A stretch of DNA of 64,000 nt from Thioclava sediminum (GTDB lineage: Bacteria; Pseudomonadota; Alphaproteobacteria; Rhodobacterales; Rhodobacteraceae), in contig NZ_MPZV01000001.1 of the NCBI RefSeq assembly GCF_002020355.1, forward strand, positions 930,001 through 994,000, given 5' to 3'. The number at the start of each line of letters is the position of its first letter. Position 1 is the stretch's first letter. Position numbers and translations under genes: made by a program. Below the pieces are notes generated by a model, which was not told the DNA's origin, searched no databases, and saw only the letters and a program-made list of their open reading frames with translations. This document shows, piece after piece, positions 1-9,557 of the stretch.

Positions 1-1396
1 CGGCAAGCGCCTCCAGAGTCTTGGCGTGAAAGCGCGCGGCACGGGGGCCCTGCACCTCGGGCACGAGGCCGCGTTGGCGGCTCTTGTCCTGCGTAGTCAC
101 CCCGGTCGGACAGGTGCCCAAGTGGCATCGCTGCGCCTGAATGCAGCCGATCGAGAACATGAAGGCCCGCGCGGCATTGCACCAATCCGCCCCGATCGCG
201 AGGTTCTGCGCCAGCCCATAGCCGGAATAGACCTTGCCGGACGCCGCCAGCCGCACCTTGCCCTTCACGCCCGCGCCGACCAAAGCGTTGCGCATCAGAA
301 CGAGCCCATCGATCAGCGGCATGCCGACATGATCCGACAGCTCCAGCGGCGCGGCCCCGGTGCCGCCCTCGGCTCCGTCGACGACGACGAAATCGGGATA
401 GATGCCGGTCTTCTGCATCGCTTTCACGACCGCGAAGGCCTCATGCGGCTGACCGATGCACAGCTTGATGCCCACCGGCTTGCCGCCCGAGAGATCACGC
501 ATCTTCGCCGCGAATTCCATCATCTGCGCGGGCGTCGAAAACGCCTTGTGGCCGCGCGGCGAGAGGCAGTCCTGATGCGCGGGCACCTTGCGGGTCTTCG
601 CGATCTCCTCGGTGACCTTGGCCGCCGGAAGCATCCCGCCGTGACCGGGCTTCGCGCCCTGGCTCAGCTTGATCTCGGTCATCTTGACCTGATCGTGGCT
701 CGCCTGCTCGGCGAACAGCTCCGGGTCGAAATTCCCCTCATCGTCGCGCGCCCCGAAATAGCCCGAGCCCAGCTCCCAGACGATGTCGCCGCCATGGCTC
801 TGGTGATAGGGCGAGAAGCCTCCCTCGCCCGTGTCGTGGTAGAACCCGCCCTGCTTGGCCCCGAGGTTCAGCGCCTCGACCGCATTGGCCGACAGCGCCC
901 CGAAGGACATGGCCGAGATGTTGAGCACCGACGCCGAATAGGGCTTGGCGCATTGATCGTTGCCGACCGTGATGCGTGGGCTTTTGTCGGGATGCTCGGC
1001 GGGCGCGATGGAATGATTCACCCATTGATATTCGGCGCCTTCCACGTCGCGCTCCGTGCCGAAAGGATGGGTATCGGTCTGGCCCCGCGCGCGGGCATGC
1101 ACGAGGTTGCGCGCCTCATAGGGGTAGGGTTTGCCCTCCAGATCGCCCTCGACGATATAGGCGCGCAGGAAAGGCCGCAGATCGTAGGCGAGCCAGCGGA
1201 TGCGCGCCGCGCCCGGATAGTTGCGCGTGATCGTCCAGTCCTTCTGGAAATAGTCATAAAGGCTGAGCGCCAGAAGCGGCACCGTCAAAAGCAAAAGGAT
1301 CAGCCACCAAGGGCTGATCCAGACGGCCAGCGCGAGCGCCAGCACAGACATCAAGAGCGAGCCGAGAGGGACGATGTTGCGGATGATGCTGCTCAT
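1..1396 (-). CDS. FMN-binding glutamate synthase family protein (partial, C-terminus off window)
   Basis: Reading leftward from ATG at 1396 gives 465 residues with no stop before the window edge. An N-terminal hydrophobic stretch (about residues 10-50, rich in L/A/V/W) is followed by the FMN/glutamate-synthase barrel. Visible landmarks are NISAMSFGALS, KLSQGAKPGHGG, VVDGAEGGTGAAPLE and CIQAQRCHLGTC, a 3Fe-4S-type cysteine cluster. This is the stand-alone family with a membrane anchor and no glutaminase domain, so glutamate synthase activity itself is not proven. GGGAGG lies about 6 bases before the start. The next gene upstream (1422-1607) reads the same way 25 bp away and may be co-transcribed. 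Confidence 0.88.
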   Translation of the reverse strand, partial: MSSIIRNIVPLGSLLMSVLALALAVWISPWWLILLLLTVPLLALSLYDYFQKDWTITRNYPGAARIRWLAYDLRPFLRAYIVEGDLEGKPYPYEARNLVHARARGQTDTHPFGTERDVEGAEYQWVNHSIAPAEHPDKSPRITVGNDQCAKPYSASVLNISAMSFGALSANAVEALNLGAKQGGFYHDTGEGGFSPYHQSHGGDIVWELGSGYFGARDDEGNFDPELFAEQASHDQVKMTEIKLSQGAKPGHGGMLPAAKVTEEIAKTRKVPAHQDCLSPRGHKAFSTPAQMMEFAAKMRDLSGGKPVGIKLCIGQPHEAFAVVKAMQKTGIYPDFVVVDGAEGGTGAAPLELSDHVGMPLIDGLVLMRNALVGAGVKGKVRLAASGKVYSGYGLAQNLAIGADWCNAARAFMFSIGCIQAQRCHLGTCPTGVTTQDKSRQRGLVPEVQGPRAARFHAKTLEALA

Positions 1397-1421
1397 ATCG
1401 TCCCTCCCGGCTCTGCGTGGC

Positions 1422-1607
1422 TCAGATTGTCGCCTTGGCGCCTTTCGGCCCAACCAGCAGCCAGATGATGAAGCCGATAATCGGCAGGATGACGATCAAC
1501 AGGATCCACAGCACTTTCTTGCCGGTGGATTCGCCCGAGCCAAGGATCGACACGATGGCCCAGATATCGAGGATGAGGACGACGAGGCCCCCAATCATGC
1601 TCAGCAT
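1422..1607 (-). CDS. PLDc_N domain small membrane protein
   Basis: This 61-residue protein has two hydrophobic segments (about residues 3-22 and 32-51) split by a short polar loop (GSGESTGKK), and ends WLLVGPKGAKATI. Two short helices with a Gly/Ser/Lys linker and a closing W-x-x-x-G-P pattern are typical of the phospholipase D-nuclease N-terminal (PLDc_N) family, here without any nuclease domain. The molecular role of such stand-alone proteins is not established. It is preceded by an AAAGGAG-like site and sits just upstream of the glutamate synthase-like gene on the same strand. Confidence 0.75.
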   Translation of the reverse strand: MLSMIGGLVVLILDIWAIVSILGSGESTGKKVLWILLIVILPIIGFIIWLLVGPKGAKATI

Positions 1608-1722
1608 AACTTCACTCCTTTATCGGTTTTTTCCGGCACTTACCGGCGTTCCTTGGCAGGGAAACTTGCGCCTTCAACGCTTTGTTCCCCGCTTTCCCCG
1701 ATTCAAGCGGAAGTGATTGATC

Positions 1723-1759
1723 GCCAAGGCGGTCGCGCGCGTAGCGCCGCCGCCTTGGC
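1723..1759 (-). terminator. Stem-loop after acrB, possible terminator
   Basis: A perfect 10-bp inverted repeat (GCCAAGGCGG at 1723-1732, CCGCCTTGGC at 1750-1759) with a GC-rich 17-nt loop lies about 20 bp past the acrB stop. There is no clear T-tract, so it may be a weak terminator or an mRNA 3' stabiliser. Confidence 0.45.
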
Positions 1760-1779
1760 ATTGGGATCGCGCCTTCGGC

Positions 1780-4700
1780 TCAGCGCCCCGGAGTCAGTTT
1801 ACGGATCAGGACGTAGAAGGCGGGCACCATGAAGACGCCGATGAAGGTCGCCGCCGCCATGCCCCCCAGCACGCCGATGCCGATTGCGTTCTGCGCCGAG
1901 GCCCCTGCCCCGGTCGCAATCGCCAGCGGCACCACGCCCAGCATGAAGGCGAGCGAGGTCATCAGGATCGGGCGCAGGCGGAGCCGCGCCGCCTCGATGG
2001 TCGCGGGGATCAGCTCCTTTCCCTCGGCTTCGAGGTTCTTGGCGAATTCCACGATCAGGATCGCGTTCTTCGCCGCCAGACCTATGGTCGTGAGGATACC
2101 CACCTTGAAGTAAACGTCATTCGACTGCCCGAAGACCCAAGCCGAGACCAGCGCCCCCAGAACCCCCACCGGCACGGCGAGCATCACCGAAAGCGGGATC
2201 GACCAGCTCTCGTATAGCGCGGCGAGGCAGAGGAAGACGACCAGCACCGAGAGCGCATAGAGATAGGGCGCCTGATCGCCGGACTGGCGTTCCTGATAGC
2301 TCAGCCCCGTCCAGGCAACCGCGTAGCCGCCGGGCAGGTCACTGACCAGCTGCTCCATCGCGTCCATCGCCGCGCCGGAGCTTGCGCTGTCCGAGGCCTG
2401 GCCGGAGATCTCGATCGCATTGGCCGCGTCATAGCGCGACAGTTTCGGTGCGACGGAGACCCATTTCGTCGTCGCGAAGGATGAGAACGGCACCATCTCG
2501 CCCGACGCGTTGCGCGCATACCAAGTGTCGATATCCTCCGGCTGCATCCGGTAGGGCGCATCCGCCTGGACGATCACCGGGCGCAGATTGCCGTTGAGGT
2601 CGAAGTCGTTCACCGATCTGCCACTGAAGATCACCGAGAGCATCGAATTGAGATTGCTCAGCGTCAGCCCGAAGCTTTCGGCCTTCTGCTGGTCGATATC
2701 GAGCTGCAGTGCCGCTTTGTTCTCGTCGCCGCTGACGCGGACATTGGTCAGGCGGCTGTCGGATTTCGCCGCGGCCACGAGCTGCTCGCCCGCCTCCTTC
2801 AGGGCCGTCGTGCCATTATTGCCCTGATCCACCAGATACATCTGGAAACCCGAGGAGTTGCCGATACCGCGGATCGCGGGCGGTTGCAGGAAGAAGACCT
2901 GCCCCGCGCGCAGCCCCGCGAAATGCGCATTGGCCCGGCCCGAAATGGCGGCAGCGGTCTGATCCGCGCCGGTGCGGTCGTCGAAATCCTTCAGCTTGGC
3001 GAAGACCATCGCGGTGTTCTGCCCGCCGCCGCCGAAGGAGAACCCGAGCGTCGCGAAGACCGACGACACATCCGATTTCTCCTGCGTCAGCAGGTATTGC
3101 GTGATCTGGTCGACCACATCCGACGTCTGCGCCGTGGTCGCCCCCTCGGACAGGTTCACCATCGCCATCAGCACGCCCTGATCCTCTTGCGGCAGGAAGG
3201 ACGAGGGCAGCCGGGTCATCACGCCCCACGCCCCCGCCAGCACCAGCACGAGAACCAGCGCCATCAGGAAAGGTTTGCGCACGATACGGGCCACCGCGCT
3301 GGCGTAACCGCCCTGCATCTTCGCGAAGCCCGTGTTGAAGGCGCGCGCAGGCGCAATCGCGCGGCCTGTCGACGGGCGCAGCAGTTTCGCCGCCAGCGCA
3401 GGCGTCAGGATCAGCGCGACCACGGCGGAGAGCACCATCGCGGTGATGATCGTCACCGAGAACTGCCGGTAGATCACCCCCGTCGAGCCGGGGAAGAACG
3501 CCATCGGCAGGAACACCGCCGACAGCACCAGCGCCACCCCGATCAGCGCGCCGGTGATCTGCGACATGCTTTTCTCGGTGGCCTTGAGGGGGCTGAAGCC
3601 CTCCTCTTCCATCACGCGCTCGACATTCTCCACCACGACGATCGCGTCATCGACCAGCAGGCCGATCGCCAGCACCATCGCGAACATGGTCAGCGTGTTG
3701 ATCGAATAGCCCGCGACCAGCAACACCGCGAATGTGCCCAGCAGCACCACGGGAACCGCGACGATGGGGATCAGCGTCGCGCGCCATTTCTGCAAGAAGA
3801 CGAGGATCACCAGCAGCACCAGCACGATTGCCTCGGCCAGCGTGTGATAGACCTTCTCGATGGAAAGCTGCACGAAGGGCGAGGTGTCATAGGCGATCTG
3901 GAATTCGACGCCTTCGGGCAGCGACGACGACATCCGGTCCAGCGTCGCACGCACCGCCGAGGCCGTATCCACCGCATTCGCGCCGTTCGCGAGGTTCACA
4001 CCGAACCCCGCTGCGTTCATGCCGTTGAACCTGGAATTGCTGCCGTAATCCTCTTGTCCGATCTCGATCCGCGCGACATCGCCCAGATAGACCGCCGAGC
4101 CGTCGGCCTCGGTCTTCAGAAGAATCTTCTCGAACTGCTCGACCGAAGTCAGCTGGCTCTGCGCGGTGATGGTCGCGGTGAATTGCTGGCCCTCAGTGGT
4201 GGGCAGATCGCCGAGCGAACCGACCGAAACTGTGGTGTTCTGCGCCTGCACCGCCGAGGTCACGTCGGTCGGCGTCAGCTGATATTGCTCGAGCTTGTAG
4301 GGATCGAGCCAGACCCGCATCGCGTAGCCCGAGCCGAAGACGTTGATCCCGCCCACGCCCGAGGTGCGCTCGATCGCGCCTTTCACTTCGGTGTCGAGCA
4401 GGTTGCCCAGTTCGACGGTCGAATATTTCCCGTCGGTCGAGACGAGCGCGCCGACCATCAGGATGTCCGAGGACGAGCGCGACACGCTCACCCCCGACGA
4501 CTGCACCGCATCGGGCAGCGAATTCTCGACCTTGCGGATCTTGGTCTGCACCTCGTTCTCGGCGTCGATCGGATCGACCGAGCCGTCAAAGGTAAGCGTC
4601 AGGCGCGCCGAACCCTGATTGGACGAGCTCTCCATGTAAAGGAGCCCGTCGAGCCCGGTCAGCGAGTCCTCAATCGGCGTCGTCACCGAGTTCTCGACCG

Positions 4701-4866
4701 CCTGCGCGGTAGCCCCGGAATAGCTGGCCGAGATGCGGATCGTGGTCGGCGCGACTTCCGGGTATTGCGACACGGGCAGCTGGGTGATCGCGTAGCCGCC
4801 GGCGAGCATCGTCACCAGCGCGAGCACGATCGCGAAGACGGGGCGATGGATAAAGAAACGGATCAT
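1780..4866 (-). CDS. acrB: RND multidrug efflux pump, inner-membrane subunit (AcrB/HAE1 family)
   Basis: The 1028-residue length is that of the hydrophobe/amphiphile efflux-1 family. It starts MIRFFIHRPVFAIVLALV, the usual first membrane helix. The proton-relay aspartate pair is present in TM4 (GLLVDDAIVVVENV) and the matching lysine in TM10 (GLAAKNAILIVEFAKN). The protein would form the trimeric proton-driven pump that captures drugs from the periplasm. It follows its adaptor gene by 7 bp, so the two form an operon. No outer-membrane TolC/OprM gene and no adjacent TetR regulator are in the window, so a channel must be supplied elsewhere. Substrate range cannot be read from sequence. Confidence 0.96.
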   Translation of the reverse strand: MIRFFIHRPVFAIVLALVTMLAGGYAITQLPVSQYPEVAPTTIRISASYSGATAQAVENSVTTPIEDSLTGLDGLLYMESSSNQGSARLTLTFDGSVDPIDAENEVQTKIRKVENSLPDAVQSSGVSVSRSSSDILMVGALVSTDGKYSTVELGNLLDTEVKGAIERTSGVGGINVFGSGYAMRVWLDPYKLEQYQLTPTDVTSAVQAQNTTVSVGSLGDLPTTEGQQFTATITAQSQLTSVEQFEKILLKTEADGSAVYLGDVARIEIGQEDYGSNSRFNGMNAAGFGVNLANGANAVDTASAVRATLDRMSSSLPEGVEFQIAYDTSPFVQLSIEKVYHTLAEAIVLVLLVILVFLQKWRATLIPIVAVPVVLLGTFAVLLVAGYSINTLTMFAMVLAIGLLVDDAIVVVENVERVMEEEGFSPLKATEKSMSQITGALIGVALVLSAVFLPMAFFPGSTGVIYRQFSVTIITAMVLSAVVALILTPALAAKLLRPSTGRAIAPARAFNTGFAKMQGGYASAVARIVRKPFLMALVLVLVLAGAWGVMTRLPSSFLPQEDQGVLMAMVNLSEGATTAQTSDVVDQITQYLLTQEKSDVSSVFATLGFSFGGGGQNTAMVFAKLKDFDDRTGADQTAAAISGRANAHFAGLRAGQVFFLQPPAIRGIGNSSGFQMYLVDQGNNGTTALKEAGEQLVAAAKSDSRLTNVRVSGDENKAALQLDIDQQKAESFGLTLSNLNSMLSVIFSGRSVNDFDLNGNLRPVIVQADAPYRMQPEDIDTWYARNASGEMVPFSSFATTKWVSVAPKLSRYDAANAIEISGQASDSASSGAAMDAMEQLVSDLPGGYAVAWTGLSYQERQSGDQAPYLYALSVLVVFLCLAALYESWSIPLSVMLAVPVGVLGALVSAWVFGQSNDVYFKVGILTTIGLAAKNAILIVEFAKNLEAEGKELIPATIEAARLRLRPILMTSLAFMLGVVPLAIATGAGASAQNAIGIGVLGGMAAATFIGVFMVPAFYVLIRKLTPGR

Positions 4867-4873
4867 GTCGGGT

Positions 4874-6085
4874 TCACTCCGCCTTCGCCGTGTCGTTCGA
4901 GGCGTCGGCGGTACTGTCGGAGCTATCCGGAGCGGCGTCCTGCACCACGCCCTGCGCGTTGATCGTCACCGGCACCGTCTTGATCTCGGCCCCGTCACGC
5001 AGGTTCTTCAGCCCGTCGAGGATCACCTGATCGCCGTTCTCGATGCCGTCGGTCACGATCCACGCGTTCTGATAGGTGCCCGCCGTTGTCAGCGTCACTT
5101 TCTTCGCCGCGCCATCGGCGGCGATGAAGGCCGAAAGCGAGCCATCCCCTTCCCGCGTCGTCGCGCGCTGCGGCACGAGGATCGCCTGCGTCGTGCCCAA
5201 CGTGATCTTCGCGCGCAGGAACTGTCCCGGCAGGATCATTCGGTCGGCATTGTCGAACTTGAACCGGAAATCCACCGTGCCGGTGGTCGCGGACACCGTC
5301 GCACCGGGGCTGACAAGCGTGCCAGTGCCGTCATATTCCGCGCCCGTCTCGAGCAGCAACGAGACCTTGAGCTGATCACCACGCTCGAGCGTGCCCTGAT
5401 CGATGCGCTGGCGGACCCGCATGATCCGCGCGGCACTTTCCGAGACATCGACATAGATCGGATCGAGCCGCGTCACCGTGGTCAGCGCATCGGACTGGTT
5501 CGCCGTGACCAGTGAGCCCACCGAGACGTTCGCCACATCCGGGTAGCCGTCGATGGGCGAGCGGATCACCGTGCGGTCGAGATTGAGCTGCGCGGTCTGC
5601 AGATCTGCCTCGGCGCTCAGCGCAGAGGCTTTCGCCTGTGCGAGCGTGACCCTCGCTGTCTCCAGATCGCTCACCGAGATCGAGGTCTTCTCGAGCTTGG
5701 TGTAGCGGTTCACCTGCGACTGCGCGGCCTGCACATTGGCGTCGGCGCTCGCCTTCTCGGCCTCGGCTGCAGTCAGTTCGGCCTGATAGGTGTCGTCGTC
5801 GATGTGAAACAGCGCGTCACCCGTCGCGACCTTGTGGCCTGCCTCGTAATCGATCGAGGCGATGGTGCCCGCGACGCGCGGGCGGATATCGGTCTGCTCA
5901 AAAGCAACCGCGCGGCCCGGCAGGGTGACCGTGTAAGGCACCGATTGCGTCTCGACCTGCTTCACGCCGACCTCGGTCGGGCCTTGAGTGCCACCCGGCA
6001 TCCCTTGCGCCAGCGCCTGCGCAGCGAACCCGCCGGCAAGCAGCATCCCAAACGCGGCGCGCCGCGCCATCCGACCAATGCTCAT
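4874..6085 (-). CDS. acrA: RND efflux periplasmic adaptor (membrane fusion protein, AcrA/MexA family)
   Basis: I place the start at ATG 6085 (MSIGRMARRAAFGMLLAGG), which has AGGAG 7 bases upstream; a longer start at 6130 would put charged residues before the signal peptide. The 403-residue product has a signal peptide ending near ALAQG, lipoyl/barrel-sandwich halves (GTIASIDYEAGHKVATGD and VIRSPIDGYPDVANVSVGS) around an alpha-hairpin rich in A/E/Q/K, then beta-barrel and membrane-proximal domains. The acidic Ser/Asp/Ala-rich tail (last 25 residues) is low complexity. There is no lipobox cysteine at the signal end. It couples the AcrB-like pump to an outer-membrane channel. Confidence 0.95.
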   Translation of the reverse strand: MSIGRMARRAAFGMLLAGGFAAQALAQGMPGGTQGPTEVGVKQVETQSVPYTVTLPGRAVAFEQTDIRPRVAGTIASIDYEAGHKVATGDALFHIDDDTYQAELTAAEAEKASADANVQAAQSQVNRYTKLEKTSISVSDLETARVTLAQAKASALSAEADLQTAQLNLDRTVIRSPIDGYPDVANVSVGSLVTANQSDALTTVTRLDPIYVDVSESAARIMRVRQRIDQGTLERGDQLKVSLLLETGAEYDGTGTLVSPGATVSATTGTVDFRFKFDNADRMILPGQFLRAKITLGTTQAILVPQRATTREGDGSLSAFIAADGAAKKVTLTTAGTYQNAWIVTDGIENGDQVILDGLKNLRDGAEIKTVPVTINAQGVVQDAAPDSSDSTADASNDTAKAE

Positions 6086-6377
6086 ACTGAAACTCCTGTC
6101 CGCTGCCCGGTTTTCCCGGCGTTGTTCCATTTCTACGATAGGCCCGCGCTATTCTGTCGCCACTCGCACGCGACCGGAAATGCGGAAACAAATGCCGCGA
6201 GCCGTAGAGCCAAGGAAATGGGGATCCAGCTTACCCATTGTTTTAAAAATAAAATTTCCGCCTGAACGCAGCCACTCGAGATATCCGCGCCCCAATTCCA
6301 GCGTCAGATCGCGCCCCTCGCGGAGTTCACGTATTCGCGAGATGCGAGCCACAAACCGCCTCACGACCGCACCGCAT
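6086..6377. other. Intergenic region upstream of acrA, no gene seen
   Basis: About 290 bp lie between the acrA start and the cpdB terminator. The AT-rich patch at 6235-6262 is the most promoter-like part for leftward acrAB transcription. A 71-codon leftward frame (6149-6364) has no recognisable domain or convincing ribosome site, so I do not call it. Confidence 0.5.
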
Positions 6378-6402
6378 AAAAAAGGGGCGCCAGTGGCGCC
6401 CC
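6378..6402 (-). terminator. Rho-independent terminator of cpdB
   Basis: On the minus strand, GGGGCGCC-ACT-GGCGCCCC (8-bp perfect stem, 3-nt loop) is followed by six T. It sits 23 bp past the cpdB stop. Confidence 0.9.
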
Positions 6403-6425
6403 TCTCGATCCCTGTCCGAAGCCGT

Positions 6426-8393
6426 TCACAGCGTGATGCGGTAGAGCGCGAAGCCCCCCTCGCCGTCGCCCGCCGGTTCGATATCCAGCCCGCGCGATTT
6501 GACGTCTTCGAGATAGGTCTGCGCCTTGGGCCCGGTCTCGAACAGTACCGTGGCGCCCCCCGCAGGCGCGAAGGACCAGTTGGCGTCGGCCTTCGGATTG
6601 ATCGTGCCCTTGTCGTGGATGTAGCGCACGATCACGTCGCGGTTGGTGTCGGGCGCGCGGTAGATCACCGTCGAGCCATCCGCGCCGGGGAAGCTGCCGC
6701 CACCCGACGCGCGGTAGTTGTTCGTGGCGATCACGAACTCGGCCTTCGGGTCGATCGGCTTGCCGTCATATTTGAGATCGACGATGCGGTTCGTATCGGC
6801 GTTCACCACCGCGCCGTCCTTGTCGAACTTGGCGGGCCGGGTGATGTCGATCTGATAGGTCACGCCGTCGATCACGTCGAAATTGTAGGACGGGAAATCG
6901 GGGTTCAGCAGCTTGGCATCCTTCGCGCCGGGCTCGACCTGATTGAACATGCCCGCCGAGCGCTCCAGCCAGTCCTTCACCTGCGCGCCGGTGACCTTCA
7001 CCGCCTGCAGCGTGTTCGGATAGAGGTAGAGGTCGGAGACGTTCTTGATCGCCACCGGGCCTTTGGGCACATCGGTAAAGTAATCCGGGCCGCCGCGCCC
7101 GCCCGCCTTGAACGGCGCCGCTGCCGACAGAAGCGGCAGCTTGCCCTCGGGCGTGCCCTCCAGCAGCTTCTTCACATACCAGATCTGCGCATTCGAGACG
7201 ATCTGCACCGACGGATCGTCAGCCACCAGCGCGAAGTAGGAGTAAAGCGGCGCTTCGGTCTCGCCGACCTTGGCGCGGACATATTTCAGCGTCTCTTCAT
7301 GCACCTGATCGGTGGCGGCGAGGATCGGCTTGTAATCGGTGGTCAGCGGCGTGATCGAGCGATCCTCGCCGCGTGCGAAGATCGGGCGAATTTCCGAGGT
7401 ATGGGTGTCGATCTTCCACTTGCCACCGTCGCGGCTCAGCATCAGGTCGATCAGGCCCATATGGTTGCCCCAGAAGCCCGCCTGCACCGCCGGCTTGCCC
7501 TGCAGCGTGCCCTTGTCGTTGTCGATGCCGGGGCCGGAGAAATCCTTACCGGGGAAGTTCAGGTGCTGGTGCCCGGTGATCACCGCGTCGATCCCGTCCA
7601 CACCCGCGAGGTAGAAGGCCGCGTTCTCCATCCCGTCGCTTTGCGGGCCGTTGTCGATGCCCGTATGGGCGAGCGCCACGATGAGATCGGCGCCCTCTTC
7701 CTTGATCTGCGGCACCCAGGCTTTCGCGGCCTCCACGATGTCGCGGGTCTGGTAGTTGCCCTCGAGATGCGCGCGGTCCCATTGCATGATCTGCGGCGGG
7801 ACGAAGCCGATCACGCCGATGCGGATCGGCATCTTGTTTCCCGCCCCGTCGGTCAGGTCGCGATCGAGGATCAGGTAGGGCGGAAGATAGAGGTCGTCTT
7901 CACGCGGGGACGCCCCGAGCTTATGGGCGAAATTCGCGCAGACCATCGGGAAGTTCGCGCGGTCGTTCACCTTCTTGAGGAAATCCATCCCGTAGTTGAA
8001 TTCGTGATTGCCCAGCGTGCCGCAATCGTAGCCCAGCAGGTTCATACCCGCGATGACCGGATGGGTGTCGCCCTCCTTCATCCCCTTGGAATAGGCGATG
8101 TAATCGGCCATCGGGTTGCCCTGCATGTAGTCGCCATTGTCGAACATCATCGTGTTGGCGGCCTCCGCGCGCACCCCTTGGATGAGCGTCGCGGTGCGCG
8201 ACAGGCCGACCGTGTCGACGGGCTTGTCGGCGTAATAGTCATAGGGCCGGATGTGGCAGTGAATATCGGTGGTGCAGAGCAGGCGCAGATGGGCCTGCCC
8301 TTCGGCGGCGCGCGCCGTGAACGGGTGGACCAGCGTGAGACCGCCCGCAGCGGTGGTAGTGATCAGGAATTGGCGACGCGAAATAAGCGACAT
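6426..8393 (-). CDS. cpdB: 2',3'-cyclic-nucleotide 2'-phosphodiesterase / 3'-nucleotidase
   Basis: The 655-residue product (start ATG 8393, with GGAGG 9 bases upstream) begins with a Tat-like signal ([17 protein letters not shown]) cut near ARAAE. The metallophosphoesterase domain shows [47 protein letters not shown] and [12 protein letters not shown], the dimetal ligands. The C-terminal 5'-nucleotidase substrate domain contains [15 protein letters not shown]. It acts in the periplasm, hydrolysing 2',3'-cyclic nucleotides and 3'-nucleotides to salvage phosphate and nucleosides. Length and motifs match the family. It appears monocistronic, with its own terminator. Confidence 0.94.
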   Translation of the reverse strand: MSLISRRQFLITTTAAGGLTLVHPFTARAAEGQAHLRLLCTTDIHCHIRPYDYYADKPVDTVGLSRTATLIQGVRAEAANTMMFDNGDYMQGNPMADYIAYSKGMKEGDTHPVIAGMNLLGYDCGTLGNHEFNYGMDFLKKVNDRANFPMVCANFAHKLGASPREDDLYLPPYLILDRDLTDGAGNKMPIRIGVIGFVPPQIMQWDRAHLEGNYQTRDIVEAAKAWVPQIKEEGADLIVALAHTGIDNGPQSDGMENAAFYLAGVDGIDAVITGHQHLNFPGKDFSGPGIDNDKGTLQGKPAVQAGFWGNHMGLIDLMLSRDGGKWKIDTHTSEIRPIFARGEDRSITPLTTDYKPILAATDQVHEETLKYVRAKVGETEAPLYSYFALVADDPSVQIVSNAQIWYVKKLLEGTPEGKLPLLSAAAPFKAGGRGGPDYFTDVPKGPVAIKNVSDLYLYPNTLQAVKVTGAQVKDWLERSAGMFNQVEPGAKDAKLLNPDFPSYNFDVIDGVTYQIDITRPAKFDKDGAVVNADTNRIVDLKYDGKPIDPKAEFVIATNNYRASGGGSFPGADGSTVIYRAPDTNRDVIVRYIHDKGTINPKADANWSFAPAGGATVLFETGPKAQTYLEDVKSRGLDIEPAGDGEGGFALYRITL

Positions 8394-8509
8394 AAGGGGG
8401 ATCCTCCGAGACAATTGGCTCCTTGCCGGAGCGCTCTATCCGAGGATCGTAACAGTGCTTTGACCGTCCGGATAAATATCCTGACGTAAGCTCGCACAAA
8501 TTGGTGTGA

Positions 8510-8532
8510 GCGGGCGAGAAAGCCCCGCCCGC
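8510..8532 (-). terminator. Stem-loop after oppF, weak terminator candidate
   Basis: GCGGGCG (8510-8516) pairs with CGCCCGC (8526-8532) around a 9-nt loop, 11 bp beyond the oppF stop at the end of the opp operon. No T-tract follows on the minus strand, so termination is only suggested. Confidence 0.35.
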
Positions 8533-8543
8533 CGCACAAGAAT

Positions 8544-9557
8544 TCAGCTCTCCGAGAGCACTGCCTGCACTTCCGCGGCAGGGCCGTGATGGTGGCAGAA
8601 GACCTGCCGCTCGGCGACCTCTTCGGTGGGCGGGGTCGTGGCGCAGATCTCGCTCGCACGCGGGCAACGGGTGCGCAGCGGGCAGCCCGATGGCGGGTTG
8701 AGCGGGCTCGGCAGATCGCCTTCCAGCGCAATCAGCACCTTGTTGCGCTCGATCTCCGGGTCGGGGATCGGCACCGCCGACAGAAGCGCCTGCGTATAGG
8801 GGTGCTGGGGCTCGGCGAAGAGCTTCTCGGTCGCGCCCGCCTCCATCATCTGCCCCAGATAGAGCACCATCACCTCGTCGCAGACATGGCGCACGACGCT
8901 CAGGTCATGGGCGATGAAGATGATCGTGAGCCCGAGATCGCGGCGCAGGTCTTCGAGAAGCGCGATCACCTGCGCCTGAATCGAGACGTCAAGCGCCGAG
9001 ACCGGCTCGTCGCAGATCAGGAGCTTCGGCTCCACCACCAGCGCACGGGCGATGCCGATACGCTGACACTGACCGCCCGAGAACTCGTGCGGGTAGCGGT
9101 TGATCTGGTTCGGCAGCAGGCCGACCTTCTCCATCACCTCGCGGACCTTCTCCTTGCGCTCCTTACGGCCCATCTTCGGGCGATGGGTGCGCAGCGGCTC
9201 GGCAATGATCTCGCCCACGGTCATGCGCGGGTCGAGCGAGGCCAGCGGATCCTGAAAGATCATCTGGATGTCAGAGCGGTATTTCAGCATCTGGCGCGGC
9301 GAGAGCGGAAGCAGATCGGTCTTACCCTGCCAGATGATCTCGCCCTCGGCGGGCAGCATCTGGATCAGCGCGCGGGCCAGCGTGGACTTGCCACAGCCGG
9401 ACTCGCCAACGATGCCGAGCGTCTTGCCCTGCTCGAGCTTGAAGCTCACACCATTGACCGCGCGCAGTTTCGGCGGCTCGGTCCAAGGCAGGTCCGAGGC
9501 GCGGCGGATGTCGAAAGTGACCCGAACGTCGCGGGCCTCGATCAGCGGGGGCGTCAT
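8544..9557 (-). CDS. oppF: Oligopeptide ABC transporter ATP-binding protein OppF
   Basis: This 337-residue cytoplasmic ATPase has Walker A GIVGESGCGKSTLARAL, Q-loop MIFQDPLASLDPRMTVGE, signature FSGGQCQRIGIARAL, Walker B LLICDEPVSALDVS and the H-loop in IFIAHDLSVVRH. The C-terminal oligopeptide/dipeptide-transporter extension carries the cysteine set CPLRTRCPRASEIC that binds a 4Fe-4S cluster in homologues. The start overlaps the oppD stop by 4 bases (ATGA). It pairs with OppD to power peptide import. Confidence 0.95.
   Translation of the reverse strand: MTPPLIEARDVRVTFDIRRASDLPWTEPPKLRAVNGVSFKLEQGKTLGIVGESGCGKSTLARALIQMLPAEGEIIWQGKTDLLPLSPRQMLKYRSDIQMIFQDPLASLDPRMTVGEIIAEPLRTHRPKMGRKERKEKVREVMEKVGLLPNQINRYPHEFSGGQCQRIGIARALVVEPKLLICDEPVSALDVSIQAQVIALLEDLRRDLGLTIIFIAHDLSVVRHVCDEVMVLYLGQMMEAGATEKLFAEPQHPYTQALLSAVPIPDPEIERNKVLIALEGDLPSPLNPPSGCPLRTRCPRASEICATTPPTEEVAERQVFCHHHGPAAEVQAVLSES

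Noticed and set aside
2884-4962. 692-codon rightward frame
   Set aside because: Antisense to the acrB/acrA end, rich in Arg/His/Gln/Asp with no domain; a GC-rich shadow of a clear RND gene.
6149-6364. 71-codon leftward frame between acrA and cpdB
   Set aside because: No homology pattern, no ribosome site; lies in what should be the acrAB promoter region.
5988-8489. 833-codon rightward frame
   Set aside because: Antisense to cpdB, whose motifs are complete on the other strand; composition is that of a shadow frame.
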